In this document: positions 43,273 to 51,540 of the stretch, piece by piece
Layout: every line of letters starts with the position of its first letter
How positions within the stretch are numbered: the stretch's first letter is position 1
NCBI RefSeq assembly: GCF_028607085.1
Contig: NZ_CP117411.1
Span: 1,984,001-2,048,000 of the forward strand
Length of the DNA stretch: 64,000 nucleotides
Origin: Sphingomonas naphthae
GTDB lineage: Bacteria; Pseudomonadota; Alphaproteobacteria; Sphingomonadales; Sphingomonadaceae
Direction of reading: 5' to 3'
Program-made: the position numbers and the translations under genes
Notes under the pieces: model-generated
The model's input: the letters and a program-made list of their open reading frames with translations, nothing else
Database searches by the model: none
What the model was told of the DNA's origin: nothing

Positions 43273-44364
43273 ATGACGGAGCGACGGCCTCGGCGGATCG
43301 ATGGCGACGCGGCGCGGGTGATCCTGCGCTTCGCCGCCGCGCTGGCGGTGGGGGCGATCGGCGGCCTGCTGTTCTGGTGGCTGCGCGCGCCTCTGCCGTG
43401 GGTGCTGGGGTCGATGGCGGCCTGCGCGGTCGGCAGCGTGGCACGGCTGCCCATCCAGGCGTCTTCAGCGACGCGGCGACCGATGGCGGCGGTGATCGGC
43501 GTGGTGCTGGGCAGCGCCTTCCACCCCGACCTACTGGTGCTGGCGCGCGCCTGGATCGTGCCGATCGCGATGCTGCCCTTCTTCCTGCTGAGCGCCGCTC
43601 TGCTCTGCGTCGCCTATTTCCGCCGGGTCGCGAAGTTCGATCCGGCGACCGCTTACTTTGCGGGGATGCCCGGCGGCATCGCGGAGATGGTGCTGATGGG
43701 CGCCGATCGCGGCGCCGACGAGCGCGCCATCGGCCTGATCCACGGCGCGCGCATCTTCCTCGTCGTGTTCATCCTGCCCTTCCTGATCCGCCTGTTCCAC
43801 GCCCCCGCGCCGATCGGCAGCGGAACCGCGACGGTGATCGGCGCCGAGGCGGACTGGTCGCTGCTGCTGTGGGGCGGCGGTTGTATCGCCGTCGGCCTCG
43901 CCTTCGGCAAGCTGCTGCGCCTGCCGGCCTGGCACCTGATCGGCCCGCTGGCGGTGAGCGCGGTGCTGCATATAGCGGGCATCACCGATTTCCGCCTGCC
44001 CGGCTGGGCGGTCGCGGCGGCGCAGGTGGGGCTGGGCGCCACGATAGGCTGCCGCTTCGTCGGCCTGACCCTGCCGGCGCTGTTTCGCACCCTGATGCTG
44101 GCGGCGGGATCGACGGTAATCCTGCTCGCGCTGACCATCCTGTGGTCGCTCGTCGTCGGCCGGCTGAGCGGGATCGATCCGGCGCTGCTGATGCTGGCTT
44201 ATTCGCCCGGCGGGCTGGCCGAAATGAGCATGGTGGCGCTATCGCTGGCGCTGGAGCCCGGCTTCGTCATCATTCATCACCTCACCCGCGTCGTGCTCGT
44301 CCTGATCGCGGCACCGCTAGGCTTCGCTCGTGGAAAGGCCCCGGATGCGACCCACCCCCTCTGA
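43273..44364 (+). CDS. AbrB family membrane protein (putative transporter)
   Basis: 363-residue polytopic inner-membrane protein of the AbrB/Gate-like duplicated family, with two repeats of about five helices. Each repeat carries glycine- and proline-rich breaks such as AGMPGGIAEMVLMG and SPGGLAEMSMVAL, the two halves of the duplicated motif. Function is unproven in most bacteria; some members have been linked to transport of small metabolites. The ATG lies exactly at the CitMHS stop, so both are probably co-transcribed. It overlaps the next gene by 20 bp. Confidence 0.88.
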   Translation: MTERRPRRIDGDAARVILRFAAALAVGAIGGLLFWWLRAPLPWVLGSMAACAVGSVARLPIQASSATRRPMAAVIGVVLGSAFHPDLLVLARAWIVPIAMLPFFLLSAALLCVAYFRRVAKFDPATAYFAGMPGGIAEMVLMGADRGADERAIGLIHGARIFLVVFILPFLIRLFHAPAPIGSGTATVIGAEADWSLLLWGGGCIAVGLAFGKLLRLPAWHLIGPLAVSAVLHIAGITDFRLPGWAVAAAQVGLGATIGCRFVGLTLPALFRTLMLAAGSTVILLALTILWSLVVGRLSGIDPALLMLAYSPGGLAEMSMVALSLALEPGFVIIHHLTRVVLVLIAAPLGFARGKAPDATHPL

Positions 44365-45409
44365 TCCGCGCGATATGGCCATCGCCATCCTCTATCAGGC
44401 GCTGCCCCCGCCGGTGATCGACGGCCTCCGCAAGGACGCCAAGCCCGGCGGCTATTCCGACAGCGGCGCCGACATGGGCCATGCGCTGCGCGCCGCCGGC
44501 TGCACGATCGTCACCCCGGTCGCCGATCCCGACCCAACCCAGATATTCGACTGGGTCTTTCCCGACACGCCCGAGGGGATCGCGGCGGCGCTGGCGGCGG
44601 GGGCCGAATTGTTGTGGGCCAACACCGTGCTGTTCGCGGGCCATCCGATCGAGGCGGCGAGCCGGCGGGCGTGGATCGTGGGGCAGGATCCCGCCGCGAC
44701 GCAGGCGATGGACGACAAGGCGGCGACCAACGCGCGGCTGAGCGAGGCCGGCCTGCCGGTGGCGACCTCGACCCTCGTGTCGCTCGCCACGCTCGACGGC
44801 GCCACGCTCCCGGTGCCGGCGGTGGTGAAGCCGGTACGCGGGCGCGGCAGCCAGGGCGTGTCGGTCGTGCGCGACCGGCCCGCGCTGGACGCGGCGGTGC
44901 GGGCGCTGATCGCCGGCGGCCGCTTCGGCGACACGGTGATGATCGAGCAATTTCTGCCCGGCACCGAAATCACCGTCACAATCATGCCGCCCGGCACCCG
45001 CGACGGCGACCACCGGCCATGGGCGCTGCCGCCCGTCCGCCGTTTCGACCAGATCGGCGATGTCGCCCCTTATAACGGCGACGTGCCGGTCAGCCGGAAC
45101 AGCGTCGCGATGACGCCCGCCGAAATGGCCGATCCGGCGATCACGGCGGTGCTGGACGACTGCGTGACGGCCGCGACATTGCTGGCGATCCGCGCGCCGA
45201 TCCGCATCGATTGCCGGCAGGACGAGGACGGCCGCTACGTTCTGTTCGACCTGAACGCCAAGCCCAACATCACCGGCGCCGGCCGGCCGGGCCGCGACGA
45301 TCAGGACAGCCTTTCCACCCTGGCCGCGCAAGGCGCCGGCTGGACCTATGCCGATCTGCTGCGCGCGGCCCTGCGCGCGGCCTGGACGAAGATGGATATC
45401 CCCGCATGA
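44345..45409 (+). CDS. ATP-grasp ligase-like protein
   Basis: 354-residue ATP-grasp enzyme resembling D-Ala-D-Ala ligases and RimK-type carboxylate-amine ligases. The preATP-grasp part spans about residues 1-110. The ATP-binding subdomain begins near VPAVVKPVRGRGSQGVSVV (about residue 160), followed by VMIEQFLPGTEITVTIMPPG. The metal/catalytic end has PIRIDCRQDEDGRYVLFDLNAKPN (Asp and Asn near residue 305). GGAAAGG supports the ATG at 44345. Its stop overlaps the TerC start (ATGA), so they are coupled. The product is unknown; it probably ligates a carboxylate to an amine or similar nucleophile. Confidence 0.88.
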   Translation: MRPTPSDPRDMAIAILYQALPPPVIDGLRKDAKPGGYSDSGADMGHALRAAGCTIVTPVADPDPTQIFDWVFPDTPEGIAAALAAGAELLWANTVLFAGHPIEAASRRAWIVGQDPAATQAMDDKAATNARLSEAGLPVATSTLVSLATLDGATLPVPAVVKPVRGRGSQGVSVVRDRPALDAAVRALIAGGRFGDTVMIEQFLPGTEITVTIMPPGTRDGDHRPWALPPVRRFDQIGDVAPYNGDVPVSRNSVAMTPAEMADPAITAVLDDCVTAATLLAIRAPIRIDCRQDEDGRYVLFDLNAKPNITGAGRPGRDDQDSLSTLAAQGAGWTYADLLRAALRAAWTKMDIPA

Positions 45410-46059
45410 CCGACCTCTGGGCGCACATCGTCGCCGATTTCTCCAACATCGGATCGCCGGCGGCGCTGGCCGCCTTCGGGCAGGTCGTGCTGATCGACAT
45501 CATGCTCGCGGCCGACAATGCCATCGTCGTCGGCGCGCTCGCCGCCGGCCTGCCGCCCGCGATGCGCCGCAGGGTGATCGTGATCGGCGTGGCCGCAGCA
45601 CTCGTGCTGCGCGTGGTGTTCGCGCTGGTGGTGACGCAATTGCTCCAACTCGTCGGCCTCGTCTTCGCGGGCGGACTGCTGCTGCTGTGGGTGGCGTGGA
45701 AGATGTGGCGCGAGCTGCGCGAAGGTGGCGAGGCCGGCGACGCGCATGGCGAGGCCGCCGTGCCCGCCCCGCGCAGCTTCGCCAGCGCGGCCTGGGCCGT
45801 CGCCGTCGCCGACGTCAGCATGAGCCTCGACAATGTGCTGGCGGTGGCCGGCGCCGCGCGCGACCACCCCGGCATCCTCGCCATCGGCCTGATCCTGTCG
45901 GTCGCCCTGATGGGCATCGCCGCCAACGTGCTGGCCCGCGTGATCGAACGCTATCGCTGGCTGACCTATGTGGGCCTCGCCGTGATCCTCTACGTCGCCG
46001 GCCGGATGGTGTGGGAAGGGCTGGTCGATCCGGCGCGGGGATTGCTGACGCTGATGTGA
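45406..46059 (+). CDS. TerC family membrane protein
   Basis: 217-residue inner-membrane protein with seven predicted helices. The two duplicated, acidic helix motifs are present: VLIDIMLAADNAIVVGALA near residue 28 and VAVADVSMSLDNVLAVAG near residue 135. TerC proteins have been tied to metal-ion homeostasis, including manganese export, and to tellurite resistance. ATGA coupling to the preceding ATP-grasp gene suggests a common job. It converges on the first glycosyltransferase of the EPS locus. Confidence 0.93.
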   Translation: MTDLWAHIVADFSNIGSPAALAAFGQVVLIDIMLAADNAIVVGALAAGLPPAMRRRVIVIGVAAALVLRVVFALVVTQLLQLVGLVFAGGLLLLWVAWKMWRELREGGEAGDAHGEAAVPAPRSFASAAWAVAVADVSMSLDNVLAVAGAARDHPGILAIGLILSVALMGIAANVLARVIERYRWLTYVGLAVILYVAGRMVWEGLVDPARGLLTLM

Positions 46060-46073
46060 GGCGAAGAGCCGCG

Positions 46074-47045
46074 CTACCCCAGCAGGTAGCGCGGCCCGGC
46101 ATCGGCCGGGGCCGGGCGGCGCGCCGCCAATTTGTCGCGGGCGACGTCGGCGGCGATGCGGGCCAGCGCGGCGGGGCCGAAGCCGGTCATCGCGCCGAAG
46201 GTCGTGCCCTCGCGGCGGCGATCGAGGAACAGGCGGTGGTCGAGCTTGCGCTGGGTGTGGAGGCGGTGCGCGGCCAGCGCGCCGCGCGCCTCGCGGTCGA
46301 GGCCGGGCAGACGGGCGAGCGCCTCGTCCTCGGCGACCAAAGCGGCGAGATCGGCGGTGCCGTGGCGGCCGGAGAGCGAGCCCGCTCGTTCGATCGCGAC
46401 ATAGCCGCAACTGTGCGTCAGCAGGAAGCTGGCACCGGCCGCCAGCGCCCGGACGTAGAGGGCATAATCCTCCGCCAGCCGCAGCGTCTCGTCATAGGCG
46501 AGGCCCGCCTGCTCCAGAAAGGCGCGGCGCATCACCGGCTTGATGAAGCCCAGTTCGCCGCGCTGGACGGGGCCGGCCGGGATGTTGCGGCGGACGAAGC
46601 CCGCCAGATCGAGCACCTCGACCACGCCGCTGCCGCGCCGGACCCCGGCCGGATCGAAATCGCCCGCGACATCCTCGCGCACGAACACGATATCGTCGGC
46701 GATCAGATCCCAGCCGGCGATCGCCATCAGCCGATCGAACCGGCCGGGCAGGATGAAATCGTCGGCATCGAGGATGGCGAGATAGGGCGCGCGGCTTTCG
46801 GCGAAGGCGCGGTTGCGCGCCGCCGACGGCCCGCCGTTGACCGGCAGTTCGATCACGCGCAGCCGGCCGCTGCCGTCATCCACGAAGCGCGCGGCGGCGG
46901 GGGTTTCATCGATCGAGCCGTCGTCCACCACCAGCACCTCGGCCACGCGCCGCTCGGCCAGCGCGGAGGCGACGGCGCGGCCGATCGTGGCGGCGGCGTT
47001 CATGGCGGCGATCACGACGCACACGTCTTGAGGATGGTCGGTCAT
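46074..47045 (-). CDS. Glycosyltransferase family 2
   Basis: 323-residue cytoplasmic or membrane-associated GT-A transferase that adds sugars from NDP donors to a lipid-linked EPS intermediate. The nucleotide-binding start is VCVVIAAMNAAATIGRAVASAL with EVLVVDDGSIDETP, and the metal site is YLAILDADDFILPGRF (DAD). A later LAEDYALYVRALAAG gives the base region. The strong ribosome site AAGGAGG stands before ATG 47045; the open frame beyond it is noncoding. It is the first gene of the EPS locus, transcribed away from the rest. Close to the N-terminal half of the fusion at 57518. Confidence 0.92.
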   Translation of the reverse strand: MTDHPQDVCVVIAAMNAAATIGRAVASALAERRVAEVLVVDDGSIDETPAAARFVDDGSGRLRVIELPVNGGPSAARNRAFAESRAPYLAILDADDFILPGRFDRLMAIAGWDLIADDIVFVREDVAGDFDPAGVRRGSGVVEVLDLAGFVRRNIPAGPVQRGELGFIKPVMRRAFLEQAGLAYDETLRLAEDYALYVRALAAGASFLLTHSCGYVAIERAGSLSGRHGTADLAALVAEDEALARLPGLDREARGALAAHRLHTQRKLDHRLFLDRRREGTTFGAMTGFGPAALARIAADVARDKLAARRPAPADAGPRYLLG

Positions 47046-47176
47046 GGGGCGGCCTCCTTCGCCGCGTGAGTCTGCCCGCGCCCGGCGACGGGCGATACCG
47101 CAGGCCGCACCGGCCATCGCGCGGTAAAGCCGCTTCGTCGCAGCGCAGCACCGAATGATTGACAGTGAAACGATCT

Positions 47177-47203
47177 TTGCCGAGCGATGTTTCCGCACTG
47201 CAA
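47177..47203 (+). promoter_or_regulatory. Promoter-like element shared with the priming-transferase gene
   Basis: TTGCCGAGCGATG followed by TTTCCGCACTGCAA closely matches 60868-60893 (TTGACGGGAAATA, TTCCGCACTGCAA). The 13 bases TTCCGCACTGCAA are identical. Both sites lie 70-75 bp upstream of the chosen start codons, which argues for a common EPS promoter or activator site. A separate perfect TTGACA lies at 47159-47164 without a clear -10 box. Confidence 0.5.
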
Positions 47204-47273
47204 CAGGGATCACCGCCGCCGGTTTCAAGCGAACCGGGTAACAGACGGCGTTTGCAGAAAGGGCGTAGCGCCG

Positions 47274-48401
47274 TTGAAGGTGGCCTACTTCGTCCACGAC
47301 CTGAACGATGCTGCGGTCGCCCGTCGGGTGGCGATGATGCAGGCAGGCGGGGCATTTCCGATCGTTTTGGGCTTTCGCCGCAGCGAAACCGTGCCCGCCA
47401 CGATCGCCGGCGCCCCGGCGATCGACCTTGGCCGCACCGCCGATGCGCGGCTCGTCCAGCGCGCATGGGCGGTGGTGAAGAACCTGCTGCGACCGTGGCG
47501 GCTGCGCGCGATCGGCCGGGCGGCGGACGTGGTGATCGGCCGCAATCTGGAGGCGCTGGCGCTGGCCGCGACGGCGGCGGGTGGCACCCGGCCGCTGGTG
47601 TATGAATGTCTCGACATCCACCGCTCGCTGGTCGGCACCGGGCGGGCGGCGCGGCTGGTGCAGCGGGTGGAGGCGTGGCTGCTCGCGCGGATCGACCTGC
47701 TCCTGGTCAGCTCCCCCGCCTTCCATTCCGAATATTTCCGCGCGCGGCGCCACCTCGATACGCCGACGATGCTGCTGGAGAACAAGCTGCCGGCGTGGGA
47801 CGCGGCCGAGGGCGACACCCCGCCCCCGCCCGTCCCCGCGCCGGCCGGCCCGCCGTGGCGGATCGGCTGGTTCGGGATGCTCCGCTGTCGCAAGACCCTG
47901 GCGATGCTGAAGGAGATCGTGCGCCGATCGGAGGGCGATATCGAGGTGCTGATCGCCGGCAAGCCGGCCTACACCGAGTTCGTCGATTTCGACGCCGAGG
48001 TGCGTGACACGCCGGGCCTGACCTACCACGGCCCCTACAAGCCGGAGGATCTGGACGACCTGTACGGCCGGACCCACTTCGCCTGGGCGATCGACTATTT
48101 CGAGGAAGGGCTCAACTCGCGCTGGCTGCTGCCCAACCGCATCTATGAGGCGACGGGCCATGGATCGGTGCCAATCGCGCTGGCCGGCGTGCAGACGGCG
48201 GCGTGGCTGAGCGCGCGCGAGATCGGCCTGATCGTGCAGAATCCGATCGAGGACGTGCTGCGGATCATCAAGCCGATGGAGCCGGCGCGCTACATGCGGC
48301 TGCATCAGGCGCTCGCCCGCGTGCCGATCGGCGACCTCACCATCTCGCGCGCCGAATGCGTCGAGCTGGTTCAGGCTTTAGGAGATGCCGGTGACCGCTG
48401 A
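47274..48401 (+). CDS. Glycosyltransferase, GT4-like
   Basis: 375-residue GT-B-type transferase. The N-terminal Rossmann half begins KVAYFVHDLNDAAVARRV, and YECLDIHRSLVGTGRAARL is near residue 112. The C-terminal donor half shows PPWRIGWFGMLRCRKTLAML near residue 200 and NRIYEATGHGSVPIAL near 290. The TTG start at 47274 has GAAAGGG about 10 nt upstream and places the Rossmann strand at residue 2; an ATG at 47187 would put the shared promoter element inside the gene. Overlaps the next GT2 gene by 11 bp. Donor sugar unknown. Confidence 0.85.
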   Translation: MKVAYFVHDLNDAAVARRVAMMQAGGAFPIVLGFRRSETVPATIAGAPAIDLGRTADARLVQRAWAVVKNLLRPWRLRAIGRAADVVIGRNLEALALAATAAGGTRPLVYECLDIHRSLVGTGRAARLVQRVEAWLLARIDLLLVSSPAFHSEYFRARRHLDTPTMLLENKLPAWDAAEGDTPPPPVPAPAGPPWRIGWFGMLRCRKTLAMLKEIVRRSEGDIEVLIAGKPAYTEFVDFDAEVRDTPGLTYHGPYKPEDLDDLYGRTHFAWAIDYFEEGLNSRWLLPNRIYEATGHGSVPIALAGVQTAAWLSAREIGLIVQNPIEDVLRIIKPMEPARYMRLHQALARVPIGDLTISRAECVELVQALGDAGDR

Positions 48402-49416
48402 GCCCCGACCCGGTGCGGAGTTGCCCGGCCACGACATGCTGATCGTGATCCCCTGCCTCAACGAGGCGGCGCACCTGCCCGACCTGCTCGATCGCCTGAC
48501 CACCGACGCGCCCGCCGCTCGGATCGTGGTGGCGGATGGGGGCAGCACGGACGGCAGCGTCGCCATCGTCGAGGCGGTCGCGGCGGCGAACGCCAATGTG
48601 ATCCTCCTGCCCAATCCGCGCCGCATCCAGAGCGCGGGGGTCAATCTGGCGGCGGCGCGGCATGGCCATGGCCGAGACTGGCTGGTGCGGATCGACGCGC
48701 ATTGCGCCTATCCCGCCGGCTATGCGACCGGGCTGGTCGCCAGCGCCCGGCGGGAGGGCGCGGCATCGGTGGTGGTGCCGATGGTGGCCGAAGGCAAAGC
48801 CTGCTTCCAGATCGCGGCGGCGACGGCGCAGAATTCGGTGCTGGGCACCGGCGGATCGGCGCATCGCCATCTGGGCGAGGGCCAGTTCGTCGACCATGGC
48901 CATCATGCGCTGATGCGGCTCGACCTGTTCCTCGGCGTCGGCGGCTATCGCGAGACGCTGAGCCACAATGAGGATGCCGAACTGGACCTGCGGCTGGCCA
49001 AGGCCGGCGCACGCATCTGGCTGGAGCCGGCGCAGGCGATCACCTACTTTCCGCGCCGCACGCCGGCCGCGCTGTTCCGCCAATATCTCGGCTATGGCGC
49101 CGGGCGCGCGCGGACGATCGCGCTCCATCGCAGCCGGATGAAGCTGCGGCAGGGCCTGCCGCTCGCCCCGCCGCTGGCCGCCGGGCTGGCGCTGCTGTCG
49201 CCGTTGTGGGGACCGCTCTGCCTGCCGCTGCTGGCGTGGGCGCTGCTGTGTCTCGCGGCGGGCGCGGCGCTGGGGTTCAAGCAGCGCAGCGCCTGCGCCA
49301 TGGCGTCGGGGGTCGCGGCCATGGTGATGCATATGGCGTGGGGTATCGGCTTCCTGCGCCAGCGGTTGTTCGGCCGCCCGCCGCCGGCGCAGATCGTGGC
49401 GCTGCAATTGCAATGA
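48391..49416 (+). CDS. Glycosyltransferase family 2, membrane-associated (ExoA-like)
   Basis: 341-residue GT2. The start region has MLIVIPCLNEAAHLPDLLDRL and RIVVADGGSTDGSV, the metal site is VRIDAHCAYPAG, and the acceptor region is SHNEDAELDLRLAKAGARIW. Two to three C-terminal hydrophobic helices (about 255-320) anchor it, as in ExoA-type succinoglycan glucosyltransferases. GTG at 48391 was taken because AGGAG lies 6 nt before it; the ATG at 48385 is too near that site. Coupled on both sides: 11-bp overlap upstream, ATGA overlap with the acyltransferase downstream. Confidence 0.9.
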   Translation: MTAEPRPGAELPGHDMLIVIPCLNEAAHLPDLLDRLTTDAPAARIVVADGGSTDGSVAIVEAVAAANANVILLPNPRRIQSAGVNLAAARHGHGRDWLVRIDAHCAYPAGYATGLVASARREGAASVVVPMVAEGKACFQIAAATAQNSVLGTGGSAHRHLGEGQFVDHGHHALMRLDLFLGVGGYRETLSHNEDAELDLRLAKAGARIWLEPAQAITYFPRRTPAALFRQYLGYGAGRARTIALHRSRMKLRQGLPLAPPLAAGLALLSPLWGPLCLPLLAWALLCLAAGAALGFKQRSACAMASGVAAMVMHMAWGIGFLRQRLFGRPPPAQIVALQLQ

Positions 49417-50441
49417 CCGCCCCGCCCGCCAGCCGCTTCGCCTTTCTGGGCGCCACCGCGCACAGCGGCACGGTCGATCGCGTGCAGGTGGCGCGCGGGC
49501 TCGCCTGCATGTTGCTGGTGCTGTTCCACGTCATCGGCGGACGGCAGAGCGACGGGCTCGGCATCGGCGACGACGAACCCTTGCGGCTGCTGCTCGATTT
49601 CCTGCTGGCGATCCGCATGCCGATGTTCGCGGCGATCTCGGGTTATGTGTATGCGCTGAAACCGCTCGATCCGGCGCGGCCGGGTGTGTTCCTGCGCGGC
49701 AAGGCGCGGCGGCTGGCGCTGCCGCTGCTGAGCGCCACCACCCTTTTCTACCTCGCCACGCTCGCGCGCCAGCCGGTGCCGGCGGGCGCGGCGGTGGTGG
49801 GCCTGCTCCACGCCTATGTCTTCAGCTACGCGATTTACTGGTTCCTCCAGGCGATGCTGCTGATCTTCCTGATCCTGCCGCTGCTGGAACGGCGCGTGCT
49901 GCACAGCCCGTGGGGGATCGGCGCGGCGATCGCCATCGCCTTCCTGCTGACGGTGCCGGCCGAGCCGATCGATTTCCTCTCGATCAACGGCGCTTTCTTC
50001 CTCGCGCCCTATTTCTTTGTCGGCATCGCCGCGCGGCGCTTCATCACGCTCACCCCCGCGATCGTGCGGCTGGCGCTGGCGGTGCTGGTGGTCGCGCTCG
50101 GTGTCCACCTCGCCCATGTGCTGACTTTGCCGGCGGGGTTGCGCGGCGGGCGGGGGACGGCGGTGGCGCTGGTGATCGGCGCGATCGTACCGGTGCTGAC
50201 GATCGCCTACGCCCCGCGCATCCGCTGGATCGCGAAAGTGGGCGCGGCCTCCTTCGCGATCTTCCTGTTCCACATCTTCTTCGTGGTGCCGGTGCGCGCG
50301 GTCTTGCTGAAAGTCGGCGTGGAGGATGTGGCGACCCACATCCTGATCGGCATGGCCGCGGGGCTGATCGGCCCGATGGTGCTGGAACGATTGCTGCTGC
50401 TGACACCGCCCATCCGGCGGCTGTTCCTGGGGTTACGCTGA
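49413..50441 (+). CDS. Membrane acyltransferase, acyltransferase-3 family
   Basis: 342-residue polytopic membrane protein with about ten helices. The catalytic region DRVQVARGLACMLLVLFHVIG (Arg and His, about residues 22-42) and the FLLAIRMPMFAAISGYVYAL segment are typical of O-acyltransferases such as ExoZ/OafA. It starts on the ExoA-like gene stop (ATGA), so it very likely O-acylates the polysaccharide built by these transferases. Open sequence further upstream lies inside the previous gene. Confidence 0.9.
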   Translation: MTAPPASRFAFLGATAHSGTVDRVQVARGLACMLLVLFHVIGGRQSDGLGIGDDEPLRLLLDFLLAIRMPMFAAISGYVYALKPLDPARPGVFLRGKARRLALPLLSATTLFYLATLARQPVPAGAAVVGLLHAYVFSYAIYWFLQAMLLIFLILPLLERRVLHSPWGIGAAIAIAFLLTVPAEPIDFLSINGAFFLAPYFFVGIAARRFITLTPAIVRLALAVLVVALGVHLAHVLTLPAGLRGGRGTAVALVIGAIVPVLTIAYAPRIRWIAKVGAASFAIFLFHIFFVVPVRAVLLKVGVEDVATHILIGMAAGLIGPMVLERLLLLTPPIRRLFLGLR

Positions 50442-50446
50442 TGCGG

Positions 50447-50725
50447 TCAGATCAGCCGCAGGGCGAATCGCGCGAACGCCCAGATCGCGCCCAGCACGAT
50501 GCCCCACGCCGCCAGCGCCAGCACGACGGCCAGTCCGACGCGCACGATCGGCAGCGCCTTCACCTTGGTGGGCCGGGTCAGCGAGATCAGGTCCACCGCG
50601 CCGCGCTTGAGCAGCGAGCCCACCTTCAGGGCCGGCGAGCCCACCGGGCGCACCGAGACGTAGGAGGTATGTGGTTCGGCGTGCGCGCTGTTGTTCATGG
50701 GCTCCGGCTTCTGCTCGGGAATCAT
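50447..50725 (-). CDS. Small single-pass membrane protein
   Basis: 92-residue hypothetical protein. The N-terminal about 60 residues are polar with a basic LKRGAVDLISLTRPTKVKA stretch. One C-terminal membrane helix, VGLAVVLALAAWGIVLGAIWA, lies near residues 63-83. It is antiparallel to the EPS genes and ends only 6 bp from the acyltransferase stop. ATG at 50698 is an alternative start. Family not recognised; the helix and hydrophilic lead argue for a real inner-membrane protein, possibly a partner of the EPS machinery. Confidence 0.6.
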   Translation of the reverse strand: MIPEQKPEPMNNSAHAEPHTSYVSVRPVGSPALKVGSLLKRGAVDLISLTRPTKVKALPIVRVGLAVVLALAAWGIVLGAIWAFARFALRLI

Positions 50726-50832
50726 CGTCCATCTCTCCAGAGCCGGTTAGCCCGACAGGTTTAACAAACCGTCAATCCACCCCGTTAGGTCCGGGGCAGG
50801 AAACGGCACGCGACAACGAGACGAAGCGGGGA

Positions 50833-51240
50833 ATGCACGCGAACGCGCCTATGCCACGGATCATCGAAAAACTCCATGCTCTGCTCCGCGATGCCGCGAC
50901 GGAATCCGCGCGCGCCGCCAAGGAGACGCACGAGCTTCACCGGGCCAAGGGATTGCTGACGACGGGCTATCCGGCCGAGCAGTTGAGCGACGTCGTGTGG
51001 ACCACCACCCTGGGCGCGCTCAACCGTTTCCGCGCGATCCTGCTGGCCGAGGAAACGGCCGGCGGCGCCGAGCGCAACCACCTGGTCGCGGTCGCGCAGG
51101 AGGCGGTTTCGCACCACCTCGACGACGAGGAGGTGATGGTGCTGCGCGCGCTGGTGGGCGTGCTGCCCAACCCGCCCCGGCTCGACACGTTCGACGACAT
51201 GCGGGTGCGCTTCCGCTCGATCGTCGAGAGTTTGCGCTGA
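50833..51240 (+). CDS. Hypothetical helical protein
   Basis: 135-residue protein, predicted all-helical, with four helices suggested by MPRIIEKLHALLRDAATESA, WTTTLGALNRFRAILLAEE, HLVAVAQEAVSHHLDDEEVM and the C-terminal MRVRFRSIVESLR. The HHLDDEE cluster could bind metal, as in hemerythrin-like bundles, but the full ligand pattern is not present. No signal or membrane segment. The start is uncertain (50833 or 50851). It sits between the acyltransferase block and the nucleotide-sugar cassette; function unknown. Confidence 0.6.
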   Translation: MHANAPMPRIIEKLHALLRDAATESARAAKETHELHRAKGLLTTGYPAEQLSDVVWTTTLGALNRFRAILLAEETAGGAERNHLVAVAQEAVSHHLDDEEVMVLRALVGVLPNPPRLDTFDDMRVRFRSIVESLR

Positions 51241-51540
51241 CATTCAACGGCTTGCGGTCATTCCGCGCCGCAACAGAGGATCACGACAAGGCCAAGTAAA
51301 AATGGCGGTTGACGGCCGCGCCGGATAATGTTTCATTTTGTTGCGAAGCGGCATCGAATCCCTTGAGAGGCATTTGATCCGGGGCGATGGGGGCATCGTC
51401 CGCGCGACCGGCCCGTTGGTCGATGCGCCGGCAAGACGAGCAAATGGGGGCGAAGAGATTTCACACCGCGCGATTGCGCGCGGCGGTCGATCTTGTGTCG
51501 CGCAGGTCTTGGCAGCGCGTTTGGACAGGGAGATGCAGCG
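51241..51540. other. 300-bp intergenic region upstream of the nucleotide-sugar cassette
   Basis: No gene is supported. AATGGCGGTT at 51301-51310 also occurs at 60842-60851 upstream of the priming transferase. TTGACG (51309-51314) with TTTCAT about 16 nt later is a weak promoter candidate, and GATAAT at 51324-51329 is too close to serve that -35. The ribosome site AGGGAG for the epimerase gene lies at its end. Confidence 0.5.

Noticed and set aside
47187-47273. ATG at 47187 as the start of the GT4-like transferase
   Set aside because: It would add 29 residues unlike the family and place the shared promoter element inside the gene. TTG at 47274 has a ribosome site and matches the spacing seen at 60968.
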